Source of the DNA: Actinomycetota bacterium
Lineage (GTDB): Bacteria; Actinomycetota; CADDZG01; JAHWKV01
DNA: 64,000 bases
Assembly (NCBI GenBank): GCA_030447305.1
Contig: JAUJPC010000001.1
Coordinates: forward strand, 1 to 64,000
Reading direction: 5' to 3'
In this document: positions 42,359 to 50,405 of the stretch, piece by piece
How the letters are laid out: every line of letters starts with the position of its first letter
How positions within the stretch are numbered: position 1 is the first letter of the stretch
The notes under the pieces: generated by a model
Databases searched by the model: none
The model's input: only the letters and a program-made list of their open reading frames with translations
What the model was told of the DNA's origin: nothing
Program-made: the position numbers and the translations under genes

Positions 42359-44527
42359 TCAGTCTTGCGACACCTCGTACTGATCCAGGAATCCGTTAAG
42401 AGCAGCGACACAGACACCGTAGTATTTCAATGCGTTCGTAGGATTGATAACAACCCTGTGGGTCATCATCCTTCCGAAACACAAACCTGCGTAGAAGAGA
42501 ACCGACCGCTGCTCAGGTCCGGACAAATGGTTCGTCATGATCTCGGTCGTTACGTAATCAGCCAGCTCGGCGTAACGGGCAGATCGGCGGTCCCGGTAGA
42601 TGATCTCGGGTGGGCCGTCACCCACGAGAGTAAGAGGGACACCACTTTCGTCCTCATTTAGGCACTCATAGCCGAACTGTAGTGACTGCATGTGCCGGGC
42701 GAAGTCGATTACCGGTCCGCACACCTGGTTGTCCGGCGAGGGATCGGGGTCAATGATGAGTGGATCCCCGGTGGCCATGTCGACCAGTATGTTGTCAACG
42801 GTTAGGTCGCCGTGAATGGTGGCCGATCCCTGGTACATCGCAAGATCCCCCCAGGCGGCCTCCGTATTCTGGATTCTGCTGATCACCCGATCGAAATTGT
42901 CGAGCAATCTGCCATTGACCACGATTTGCTCGTACCGCATGGCGCAGGCTAGTTCCCCGTGACTCTCTGCGGCCGCTCGTACGCGGTCGATTAGCCTGGT
43001 CTTCACGTACGCGTCGCGCTCACCGCTGTACTCTTGCAGGTCACCTACCTGGTAGACGTTGGCGAAGAGGTACGACCAGACGGTTGAAAGCATCCTCGTT
43101 CCATCCACCAGCGGACGCTCATGGAGGTAGTCGAAGAGAGAAACGCTGAGTGGTCGATATTCGAGATCGATTGCGTAGTACTCGTCGGCCTTGTCCTCTC
43201 TTAAGACCGAAACGAGTTGACTTAGCGACCCTCTGTCTGACAGCCAGTCATGCTGCATCTTCAGGGCTGCAGCGTCCTTGAGTGGCACGAGCTTTTTCAC
43301 GTAGAGTTCGCCGTTGGCCAGGACGAGCACGGTTACAGCATTCGACCCGCCCTTGAAAAAGCGCACAAGGCTGATGTTGCCGGAAACCTCGAGCTTGTGA
43401 AGCACTTGGCTCAGCCTTTGTCTTTGAAAATAGGTCTCAAGGAACATAGGAAACTGTTGGGAAATGTCTTCGTCGCGGCCCAGTTTGTTCATGTATACGT
43501 TGTTCGGGTGGGTCCGGACGGGCACCAGGCTGTCGCTGCGCCGGATGTTCACAAAGAACAGCGCGAACAGGCCGATCATGAAGATAGGTGCGTTGAGCAC
43601 GAGCCAGGTGGCGGCTGCAAATGTGGTCACCTCTTGACCTTGAAGCGCACCAATTTCCATCATGAAGGCATCGACGCCCTGCAGATACAGTGCCGGCGCC
43701 GCGGAATCTATCGATGGACTGACCACGGCGTAGGGAGTGGCAGCTGCTACCACCGTTTCGGTCCAGTCAAGCGCAGGAAAGATCGTGATGGCTGTCAGGA
43801 TGGCGGCCAGGACGTAGCAGCCCCAAGACGCTCCGACCAGTAGCGCGTAACGTAGGAGCTGGCCGCGCCGCCGAAAAAACCGCTGGAAGCCAAATATCAC
43901 GGACCATATTTTGAATCTCACACGATTCTGAAGTGAGGTATTGAGGAGGCTGGAAAGCTTCCACGCCACTCTCAGAATCACACTGTTCTCGCGCACGAGC
44001 AGAACAAACATGCCTATGAGGCCCAGCGAAGTGAGAATCACAATAACGGCGGCGATTGAAAGAGCGGTGTTCCCCGCTCTTCCCAGGACAAGCGAGAAAC
44101 CCAAAAATGCAGTTGCCACAAGAATGACATCGATCAGCCGTTCCAAAATAACTGCCAGCAAGGTGTAGAGAAAACTGATGTGCAGTTTGCGTGCCACTAG
44201 GAAGGATCGAACTACCTCGCCGATCCTCAGAGGCAGCACAATATTGAAGAAATAACCGATCGCAAGCGAATGAAACTGGCTCTTGATCGTACTCGGGCGT
44301 ACGTTGTCGATGGGCACCTTGGTCCGGGCCGCACGCAGCACATGGCCCAGAAGGAGGATGCCGGCAGCAAGGCCGAGTATCACCCAGTTCTCTAGGCGAA
44401 GCGAGTGCGCCACCGTGGCGAACACGCCGCCTATATCAGGCCATGTCCTAAGAACAAGAAGCGTAAGAGATATCAATCCGACGCCGGGAAGTATCACCTC
44501 CCCTAGTCCGTAACGGCGCTCCTTCAC
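42359..44527 (-). CDS. Fusion of PF03706 flippase-like membrane domain and aminoglycoside-phosphotransferase-like kinase domain
   Basis: 722 residues from GTG 44527 (GTGA overlap with the HAD gene). Residues 1-330 hold about eight hydrophobic segments with the PF03706 hallmark NIVLPLRIGEVVRSFLV. The rest is soluble and has an APH/choline-kinase fold signature: LYVKKLV (candidate ATP-binding Lys), the catalytic loop TIHGDLTVDNILVD near residue 565 and LIIDPDPS as the metal Asp. All key residues are intact. The kinase would sit on the cytosolic side, next to a lipid or glycan transporter. Substrate unknown: a sugar, a lipid-linked saccharide or an amino alcohol are all possible. The domain pairing is unusual and needs a database check. 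Confidence 0.72.
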   Translation of the reverse strand: MKERRYGLGEVILPGVGLISLTLLVLRTWPDIGGVFATVAHSLRLENWVILGLAAGILLLGHVLRAARTKVPIDNVRPSTIKSQFHSLAIGYFFNIVLPLRIGEVVRSFLVARKLHISFLYTLLAVILERLIDVILVATAFLGFSLVLGRAGNTALSIAAVIVILTSLGLIGMFVLLVRENSVILRVAWKLSSLLNTSLQNRVRFKIWSVIFGFQRFFRRRGQLLRYALLVGASWGCYVLAAILTAITIFPALDWTETVVAAATPYAVVSPSIDSAAPALYLQGVDAFMMEIGALQGQEVTTFAAATWLVLNAPIFMIGLFALFFVNIRRSDSLVPVRTHPNNVYMNKLGRDEDISQQFPMFLETYFQRQRLSQVLHKLEVSGNISLVRFFKGGSNAVTVLVLANGELYVKKLVPLKDAAALKMQHDWLSDRGSLSQLVSVLREDKADEYYAIDLEYRPLSVSLFDYLHERPLVDGTRMLSTVWSYLFANVYQVGDLQEYSGERDAYVKTRLIDRVRAAAESHGELACAMRYEQIVVNGRLLDNFDRVISRIQNTEAAWGDLAMYQGSATIHGDLTVDNILVDMATGDPLIIDPDPSPDNQVCGPVIDFARHMQSLQFGYECLNEDESGVPLTLVGDGPPEIIYRDRRSARYAELADYVTTEIMTNHLSGPEQRSVLFYAGLCFGRMMTHRVVINPTNALKYYGVCVAALNGFLDQYEVSQD

Positions 44528-45126
44528 AAGAACTTAGGCACAAGTATGACCCTGAGTCCGGCGGCCAAAGCTGCCGCCTGCCCGGGCCCAGAGTCCTCGA
44601 AAGCAATGCCTTCACGGGGGCTTATACCGAGTAGACGAAGCGCCTTTAGGTACCCCTCCGGGTCGGGCTTGCTCCTGGTGACCTCATCGCCGAAAACGAC
44701 AACGTCGAACATAGACTCCAGTCCGTGAGCAGCCAAAATTCTATGACCGTTCACAGATTTCGCCGTACTGACCAACGCCGTCTTGTGCATTGGTGCGACG
44801 AGCCTCAGAAATTCGATGAGGGGTGCATTAGGAAGCGTTTGATCCAGGTACTTTTCGTACAGGAGACTCTTTCGCGCTCGAACCGCCTCCACTGTGGAAC
44901 TTGATATTCCAGGGATCAGCGCCGGAATGAACGCACGGGAGTCAAGACCCCAGATCCTTTCGAACTCCTCCAAGGCAAGCGAATAGCCGAACTCCTCCAA
45001 GGCATCCTTATACGCCCCATAGTTCGCTTCCTTGGTGCTGACAAGAGTTCCATCCAGATCGAAAAGCAGCCCCCGGATCTTTCCAATCGTTCGTGTCAAC
45101 GCTGTTTTCCTAGTTTGCGCGAGCAA
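44524..45126 (-). CDS. HAD-superfamily phosphatase (beta-phosphoglucomutase-like)
   Basis: 200 residues; TTG 45126 is the longest start and TTG 45099 is possible. All four HAD motifs are visible: FDLDGTL (nucleophile Asp and acid/base Asp), LVSTAKS, a Lys in RSKPDPE, and EDSGPGQAAALAAG with the metal Asp. A helical cap of about 65 residues is inserted after motif I, as in beta-PGM/phosphoglycolate phosphatase-type proteins. Its stop overlaps the flippase-kinase start, so a phosphatase and a kinase are coupled. A sugar-phosphate substrate is likely but not determined. It could also be an independent beta-phosphoglucomutase. Confidence 0.78.
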   Translation of the reverse strand: MLAQTRKTALTRTIGKIRGLLFDLDGTLVSTKEANYGAYKDALEEFGYSLALEEFERIWGLDSRAFIPALIPGISSSTVEAVRARKSLLYEKYLDQTLPNAPLIEFLRLVAPMHKTALVSTAKSVNGHRILAAHGLESMFDVVVFGDEVTRSKPDPEGYLKALRLLGISPREGIAFEDSGPGQAAALAAGLRVILVPKFL

Positions 45127-45490
45127 CGCCCCACTTTGCGACTAGCTCGCCGCACTCCACTACTTGCATCACCGTATCAAGAACGGCTTATATTGCGGGT
45201 AACCGGGACACGGGTGAAGGCGACGTTCTGCAAATCCTCGGCCGCCGAGGAAGATCCAGGCGGCTGAGCGAGAGGAACGGGCAGCTGAGCAGATGAGGTC
45301 CGCCGGAGACCATGCCGGCGGAAGGTCGGCGCGGCCGACAGACGATCTGGCTACGGGCGGTTCCTCGCCGCAGGCGACGCAAGCCAGGACCATCTGCCCC
45401 GCGACGTAGTCGCGGACCACTACGGACACCGGAAGCAGTGCGGCTGGCATGATCCAATGGGTTCTCAACTTGGACGCTTGGGCGCACCTC
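45127..45490. other. Non-coding region with three hairpins
   Basis: No gene is supported. Three inverted repeats occur within 190 nt: TCCTCGG/CCGAGGA around 3 nt (45235-45251), TCCGCCGG/CCGGCGGA around 8 nt (45299-45322) and CGTAGT/ACTACG around 8 nt (45405-45424). A 99-codon minus-strand frame (45169-45468) has no motif. The stretch lies between divergent operons and could be an RNA leader, an old coding remnant or terminator structures. Confidence 0.5.
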
Positions 45491-45503
45491 TATAATGCGT
45501 CGG
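45491..45503 (+). promoter_or_regulatory. Consensus -10 box (TATAAT) of a probable leaderless GT2 gene
   Basis: TATAAT at 45491-45496 is a perfect -10. Six bases later GTG at 45503 is in frame with the GT2 glycosyltransferase, so the transcript would begin at or next to the start codon. A -35-like TTGGAC lies 15 nt upstream (short spacer). Confidence 0.6.
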
Positions 45504-46441
45504 TGCAAGTCCGCCACGTCTCTAATGAGGGCGCCATCTCAGATTCAGCCAATCCAGCCGACCTCGCCCTGGTAATCGTCAATTTCGACTCCGGCGACCA
45601 TCTCCGCAATTGCGTAGCTCACCTGGGCTCCGCCTTGGGCAGTGCGTCCGCTCGGGTAGTGGTGGTGGACAACGCGTCCACCGACGAAAGTCTCGAGGGA
45701 GTTCAGGAGATGGATCCTGCGGTCTTGTTGCTGCGGAACACAGTAAATAGGGGTTACGGCCGCGCCTGCAACCAGGGATTCAAGTCGACCGAGGCACCCT
45801 TTGTGTGCTTTCTGAACCCGGACATAGTTCCGGTGCCCGAAAGCCTTTCGATAATGTTGGATGCCATTAGCCGGCGGCCCGAAGTGGGCATCCTGGGCCC
45901 CCGCCTCACGAACCCAGACGGTTCCACGTATCCATCGTGCCGGGTGGTGCCCAAGATTGGCGTGGCCATAGGACACGCAGTCTTCGGGCTTTTCTCCGAC
46001 GGAAACCGGTTCACCCGGACGTACAAGCTGATGGACGACCGCCATGATGTAGAGCGAGAGGTGGATTGGGTTTCGGGTGCGTCCATGCTTGTCCGACGCG
46101 AAGCTTTTGAGCAGGTGGGCGGCTTCGACGAAGGCTTTTTCATGTACGTCGAGGATCTCGATCTGTGCACGCGGATGCGTGGAGCCGGGTGGAAGTCGGT
46201 CTACCACCCGCAGGCCCAGATGCTTCATCACGTAGCCGGATCGAGCCGCCGGCATCCCTACAAGATGATTCGTCACCACCACTTCAGCCTCATCCGCTTC
46301 TCCGCCCAACGCATGAAGGGACCCATGAAGATCTTGGTGCCGCTCATGGCGGCAGGTTTGATTGGGAGGATGCTGGTTGCCTGGCTGGAGCTACGGTTTC
46401 GCAGCGGCTCCAAGCGGGTGAACTCCAGCACCACCAATTGA
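45503..46441 (+). CDS. GT2 glycosyltransferase (WbbL-like)
   Basis: 312 residues when started at the leaderless GTG 45503; the frame can be extended to 45449, but that would place the promoter inside the gene. Motifs: LVIVNFDSGDHLRNCV, VVVDNASTDES, RNTVNRGYGRACNQGF, the DxD equivalent LNPDIVP, WVSGASMLVRREAF and the terminal YVEDLDLCTRMRGAGW, all matching the rhamnosyltransferase-like inverting enzymes. A hydrophobic stretch near residues 275-295 may anchor it to the membrane. It starts the plus-strand unit 45503-50387 and is followed by a GT4 after 25 nt. Donor unknown; a deoxysugar is a guess from family. Confidence 0.83.
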   Translation: MQVRHVSNEGAISDSANPADLALVIVNFDSGDHLRNCVAHLGSALGSASARVVVVDNASTDESLEGVQEMDPAVLLLRNTVNRGYGRACNQGFKSTEAPFVCFLNPDIVPVPESLSIMLDAISRRPEVGILGPRLTNPDGSTYPSCRVVPKIGVAIGHAVFGLFSDGNRFTRTYKLMDDRHDVEREVDWVSGASMLVRREAFEQVGGFDEGFFMYVEDLDLCTRMRGAGWKSVYHPQAQMLHHVAGSSRRHPYKMIRHHHFSLIRFSAQRMKGPMKILVPLMAAGLIGRMLVAWLELRFRSGSKRVNSSTTN

Positions 46442-46466
46442 ACACACGAGATGGGGTTGGCGGAGG

Positions 46467-47813
46467 TTGAACGGCCCCACCCGCGTGTTGATGATCACGG
46501 GAGACACCGTCTCCACCAAAATGGCCGGGCCGGCGATCCGAGCCTGGGAGCTCGCGTCGGAGCTGAGCCGCTACCACGACGTAAGGCTGCTGGCGGCAAA
46601 AGGGAGCGATTTGAATCCCGAGCAATTCCTGCTGAACGAGCTATCAGCGGCAGCGCTGCCGGATCACCTTAATTGGGCCGATGTGGTGGTCTTGCAGGGA
46701 TTCGTGGCACGGGACCATCCGGCGATCTGGGAATCTCGGGCCGTCCTCGTTGCGGACCTGTACGATCCGTTTCATCTGGAGAACCTGGAGATGTTGCGTG
46801 ACCACGCTGCCGTCAAGCGCAACGATGTCTTCTCCAGCGATCTCGAAGTGCTCTCTGCCCAGCTGTGCAACTGTGATTTCTTTGTTTGCGCCAGTGAGAA
46901 GCAACGGGACTTCTGGCTGGGCCAGCTCGCAGCGGCAAGGCGGCTGAACCCCCTCAACTACGATCGAGATCCGACGCTGCGTAAGCTTATCGATCTTCTT
47001 CCCTTTGGGATCTCGTCTCGTCCGCCCGTTCACACCAAGCAGGTTCTCAAAGGAGTGGTGCCGGGAATCCAACAGCATGACAAGGTCCTGTTGTGGGGTG
47101 GAGGAATCTACAACTGGTTGGATCCGTTGACTCTCATCAAAGCGGTCGGAGAGCTTGCTCAGGCTCACCCCGAGGTCAAGCTGTTCTTTATGGGAGTCTC
47201 CAACCCGAACCCGGAGGTTCCTGAGATGCGCATGGTCTCGCAGGCAAGGGATCTGGCGGCAGATCTGCGCCTGACCGGGAGGCATGTCTTCTTCAATGAG
47301 GGCTGGGTCCCGTATGAGGAGCGAGCCAATTACCTGTTGGAGGCGGACATCGGGGTCTCGTGCCATCTTGATCAGATAGAGACCGCTTACTCCTACCGAA
47401 CCAGGGTCCTGGACTACCTTTGGGCCAAGCTGCCGGTGATCGTGACGCGGGGCGACAGCCTGAGTCAGTTGGTGGTCGACCGCCGGTTGGGTCTGACGGT
47501 GGACGCTGCCGACGTTCGAGGCTGCAAGGAGGCAATCTCCTGCATGCTGGAGAACGACGCCCTTGTCCGAGAGCTCAAGGTGAACGCAGGCAACCTGCAC
47601 TCGGAGCTGATCTGGAGCGAGGCGGTCAAGCCTCTGGGCCGTTTCTGCTCGAAGCCGCAGCCGGCGGCGGATCTGCGCAACGGCAGGGCCAAGGTGCGAC
47701 CGGGCAGGGTGCGGCGCCTTGGGTCGAGGGTCGGAGGGGCCTGGACCGAAGGGGGGCTGCTCCTTGTCGGCCGTCGTGCCGCCGGCTTCATCCGACGGCT
47801 GCGGGTGCGGTGA
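46467..47813 (+). CDS. GT4-type (GT-B fold) glycosyltransferase
   Basis: 448 residues from TTG 46467 behind GGAGG. The N-terminal domain has GPAIRAWELASELS, the donor-side loop of actinobacterial GT4 enzymes, and ADVVVLQGFVAR. After the hinge come LLWGGGIYNWLDP and LIKAVGEL, and the C-terminal domain shows AYSYRTRVLDYLWAKLPVIVT, which corresponds to the E-x7-E region with the first Glu replaced. The last 60 residues are basic, suggesting attachment to the inner membrane. The set is like the second or third transferase of a lipid-linked glycan pathway. Specificity unknown. Confidence 0.8.
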   Translation: MNGPTRVLMITGDTVSTKMAGPAIRAWELASELSRYHDVRLLAAKGSDLNPEQFLLNELSAAALPDHLNWADVVVLQGFVARDHPAIWESRAVLVADLYDPFHLENLEMLRDHAAVKRNDVFSSDLEVLSAQLCNCDFFVCASEKQRDFWLGQLAAARRLNPLNYDRDPTLRKLIDLLPFGISSRPPVHTKQVLKGVVPGIQQHDKVLLWGGGIYNWLDPLTLIKAVGELAQAHPEVKLFFMGVSNPNPEVPEMRMVSQARDLAADLRLTGRHVFFNEGWVPYEERANYLLEADIGVSCHLDQIETAYSYRTRVLDYLWAKLPVIVTRGDSLSQLVVDRRLGLTVDAADVRGCKEAISCMLENDALVRELKVNAGNLHSELIWSEAVKPLGRFCSKPQPAADLRNGRAKVRPGRVRRLGSRVGGAWTEGGLLLVGRRAAGFIRRLRVR

Positions 47814-48029
47814 AGAGCATGACACCTCCGTGGGTGTCCGACACGCTCAGTCGAAGGTTATTCCTCCTCCTGATAGCATCGACCGGTAGGCCGCCGCATT
47901 GATAATCGACGTTCATGAGGCATCGATGATTCAGGCTGGCGCAAAGCAGGCTGGGCTCGACTTCCTGAGCATCTCGCTACCGTCGAATACCGGCCACCGG
48001 AACTTGCTATTCGAAAGGCTCTCAGTGCC

Positions 48030-50387
48030 ATGTGGTTGAAGTCGATCGCGCCTCCCGTTGACGTGGCGTCTTCCCCTGCGTCCCGAGCGACCGAAGCCAC
48101 CTCAACGCACCGGAATCCGGGACGTTTCGAGATCCCCGACAAGGCTCCTCCTGAGTCGTATTTCGCTGCCCTCCTTTTTTCGAGCCTCGCCGTTATTAAT
48201 CTCGGCCTGCAGGTCACCATGACCGCCTTCCTTGTTCTCAAGCCGGCTGCCCAACCTCGCGAAGTGCTCACCAACGTGGGGATCTTCAATCTCCGTCCGG
48301 AACACGATCTGCTGATCTACCTGTCGGGACTGCTCTTCACTCTTTTTCTCGTGGTGGCATATGTCTTCCTCTGGAATCACTGGTTCCGGCTCGGACCCAT
48401 GCCCACCACGAAGCGGTCGGTGACCCTTTCCTGGGTGATCTATTCGTTGGTTGGGATTCTGGCCGGCTCGGTCTATCTCTGGGAGTTCGTCAAGGCAACC
48501 CAGTATGTCCGCAGAGGATTGGAGGTCCCTGCCAGCCACTACTTCTACTTCGCGGTCACTGCGGCGGCTCTTATAATCACCTCCCTGTCCGGGCTGCCCA
48601 GAACCTTCGCTGCCTTTCCGATCGCCGGACTCGGTAGACCGGCATCCAGCTTCGCCAAGCGTCCGATCCGTCTTCTCGACGTCCTTTTCGCCGTTCTGAT
48701 AGTGCTTATCGTGTACATCCCTTCCACGTCACAATTGTTTGAGCACATCTTTCAGGCGGAGCGATTCTTTCACTGGGACTTTTTTGCTATGAGCCCCGCC
48801 CTGAGCTTTGAGAATGGCGCGGCTCTCGGCACCGACTCCTTCTCTTTCTATGGTCTGGGGTGGCCGGTGCTGTTCGCAGCGATGTCACCGCTGCTCAAAC
48901 TCTCGTACGGTTCGATGATCCAGCTCTCGGTTATCTACGGCTGCCTGTACTTCCTGGGCCTTTACGTTTTGCTGAGGCTGCTCACCAACCACCCCATCTG
49001 GGCTGCGGTTGGTACCTTCCTGGCACTGAGGCTCCATCTGTTCAGTGGATTGGCGCTCACCTCCCCCCTGTGGCGGTTCCCCTCGGTGACCATCATGCGG
49101 CGACCTCTGGACGTATGGTTTTTCGTCGCCCTCCTTATGTATGTCCGTACGCGCAGACCCCCGTGGCTGATCGGCGCCGCCGGGCTAACTGGAGCCGCGT
49201 TTATCTTTGAGACGGATACCGGGCTCTACCTCGGCGGCGCGCTCGGACTTTACTGGCTGGCGCAGCTGGTGATGAGCCGGAACCTGGTACGGGACGGCAG
49301 GCTATTGGCGGGTTCGGCCGCAGCCTGCGCCTCGGTGGTTATGCTGGGTCTCGGAATTGCCAGCCGCGGCACCTTTCTCGGCCGGAGTTTCTGGAGTGGC
49401 TGGCTGGAGAACCTGCAGCTGACCGCCGCCGGATACACGCTGATGCCGCTGGTGGGGCAGATGCACCTGTACGACGGGGGAAGCCCTGCCCGGGGGCGTC
49501 ACCTGGCGCTTTTCTTAACCGTGCTGGCGGTTTATCTGCTGGTGTTGGGCAACCTGCTTGTGAAGCTGCTTTACCGCAGGGCTTCCTCGGTCGAGATGGT
49601 CCTAGGCTGCCTTGCCTTGTATGGCCTGTTTTCCATGACGCAGTTCATAGGCCGGACCGATCCTCTCAACATCTACCCTCTGCTGGTCCCGTTCTCGGTG
49701 ATTCTCGTCGTGATCGCCAGCAGGGTCACCGGTATGCTCTTTAGCTCCGGTCTGCGTCCCTCCGCCCGTTTAGCCAGCAGCCGAGGCCCCCGACAACCTG
49801 GGGGATTTCTCCCGCACGCAATTGCCTCCGGCCTGGCTCTGAGCCTGGTTGCCCTGGCCCTGGTCAACAGCGAGGGATACCAAAAGTATCCAAATGTCAT
49901 CTGGTCTCTTGGAGATAAGGTCCTGGCCAACGAACGCTGTTTGCTCGACGTACCCGACAAGCGGTTGCTCTCGGCTCGCGGCCCGGCCTGCGGCGCCACT
50001 ACCGATGAGGAGCGTGAGTCCTTCAACGCCGAGTTCCCGACGATCGTGGCCGAGGTAAAGAAGCGAAGCCAAGCGGGCGAAGCGGTCGCAATCCTTGACC
50101 AGGAGGGTCCGATTTTCTATCAGGCCGCCGGCGCCGCTCCCTGGGGCCGGTACGTGCCCTTGTTTCCCAATCTGGTGACCACCGAAAGGGTGGACGCGGT
50201 GGCTCGGGAGCTCTCCGACCATCCCCCTGAGAATGTGTTGATTCGTGCTGGGACACTGCCCGATACGCCCTATGTCGAGGTTCAGCGGGACCTTCTAAGG
50301 GTGATCCGAAAGGACTACTACCTGCAGAGCCGCATCGGATCGTTCAATCTGTGGCGCCATAAGGACCTGACGCCGGCCAAGAGCTGA
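48030..50387 (+). CDS. Large multipass membrane protein, unknown, GT-C-like
   Basis: 785 residues from ATG 48030, with GAAAGG 11 nt before it. A 45-residue leader, then about thirteen hydrophobic segments and a soluble C-terminal domain of about 150 residues (from about residue 630, after ALVNSEGYQK). Following the fifth helix the sequence ERFFHWDFFAMSPALSFENGAALGTDSFSF has several acidic residues and may be the catalytic loop. It converges with the flavoprotein gene (19 nt between stops). It belongs by context to the glycan locus. No recognisable family name. Confidence 0.5.
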   Translation: MWLKSIAPPVDVASSPASRATEATSTHRNPGRFEIPDKAPPESYFAALLFSSLAVINLGLQVTMTAFLVLKPAAQPREVLTNVGIFNLRPEHDLLIYLSGLLFTLFLVVAYVFLWNHWFRLGPMPTTKRSVTLSWVIYSLVGILAGSVYLWEFVKATQYVRRGLEVPASHYFYFAVTAAALIITSLSGLPRTFAAFPIAGLGRPASSFAKRPIRLLDVLFAVLIVLIVYIPSTSQLFEHIFQAERFFHWDFFAMSPALSFENGAALGTDSFSFYGLGWPVLFAAMSPLLKLSYGSMIQLSVIYGCLYFLGLYVLLRLLTNHPIWAAVGTFLALRLHLFSGLALTSPLWRFPSVTIMRRPLDVWFFVALLMYVRTRRPPWLIGAAGLTGAAFIFETDTGLYLGGALGLYWLAQLVMSRNLVRDGRLLAGSAAACASVVMLGLGIASRGTFLGRSFWSGWLENLQLTAAGYTLMPLVGQMHLYDGGSPARGRHLALFLTVLAVYLLVLGNLLVKLLYRRASSVEMVLGCLALYGLFSMTQFIGRTDPLNIYPLLVPFSVILVVIASRVTGMLFSSGLRPSARLASSRGPRQPGGFLPHAIASGLALSLVALALVNSEGYQKYPNVIWSLGDKVLANERCLLDVPDKRLLSARGPACGATTDEERESFNAEFPTIVAEVKKRSQAGEAVAILDQEGPIFYQAAGAAPWGRYVPLFPNLVTTERVDAVARELSDHPPENVLIRAGTLPDTPYVEVQRDLLRVIRKDYYLQSRIGSFNLWRHKDLTPAKS

Positions 50388-50405
50388 AGGCAGGACCGAG
50401 CTACG

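Noticed and set aside
45169-45468. 99-codon minus-strand frame
   Set aside because: Unusual Arg/Ala/Cys composition, no family motif, and it crosses the promoter of the plus-strand GT2.
46644-47825. 393-codon minus-strand frame antisense to the GT4 gene
   Set aside because: No motif; the plus-strand gene is clearly real.
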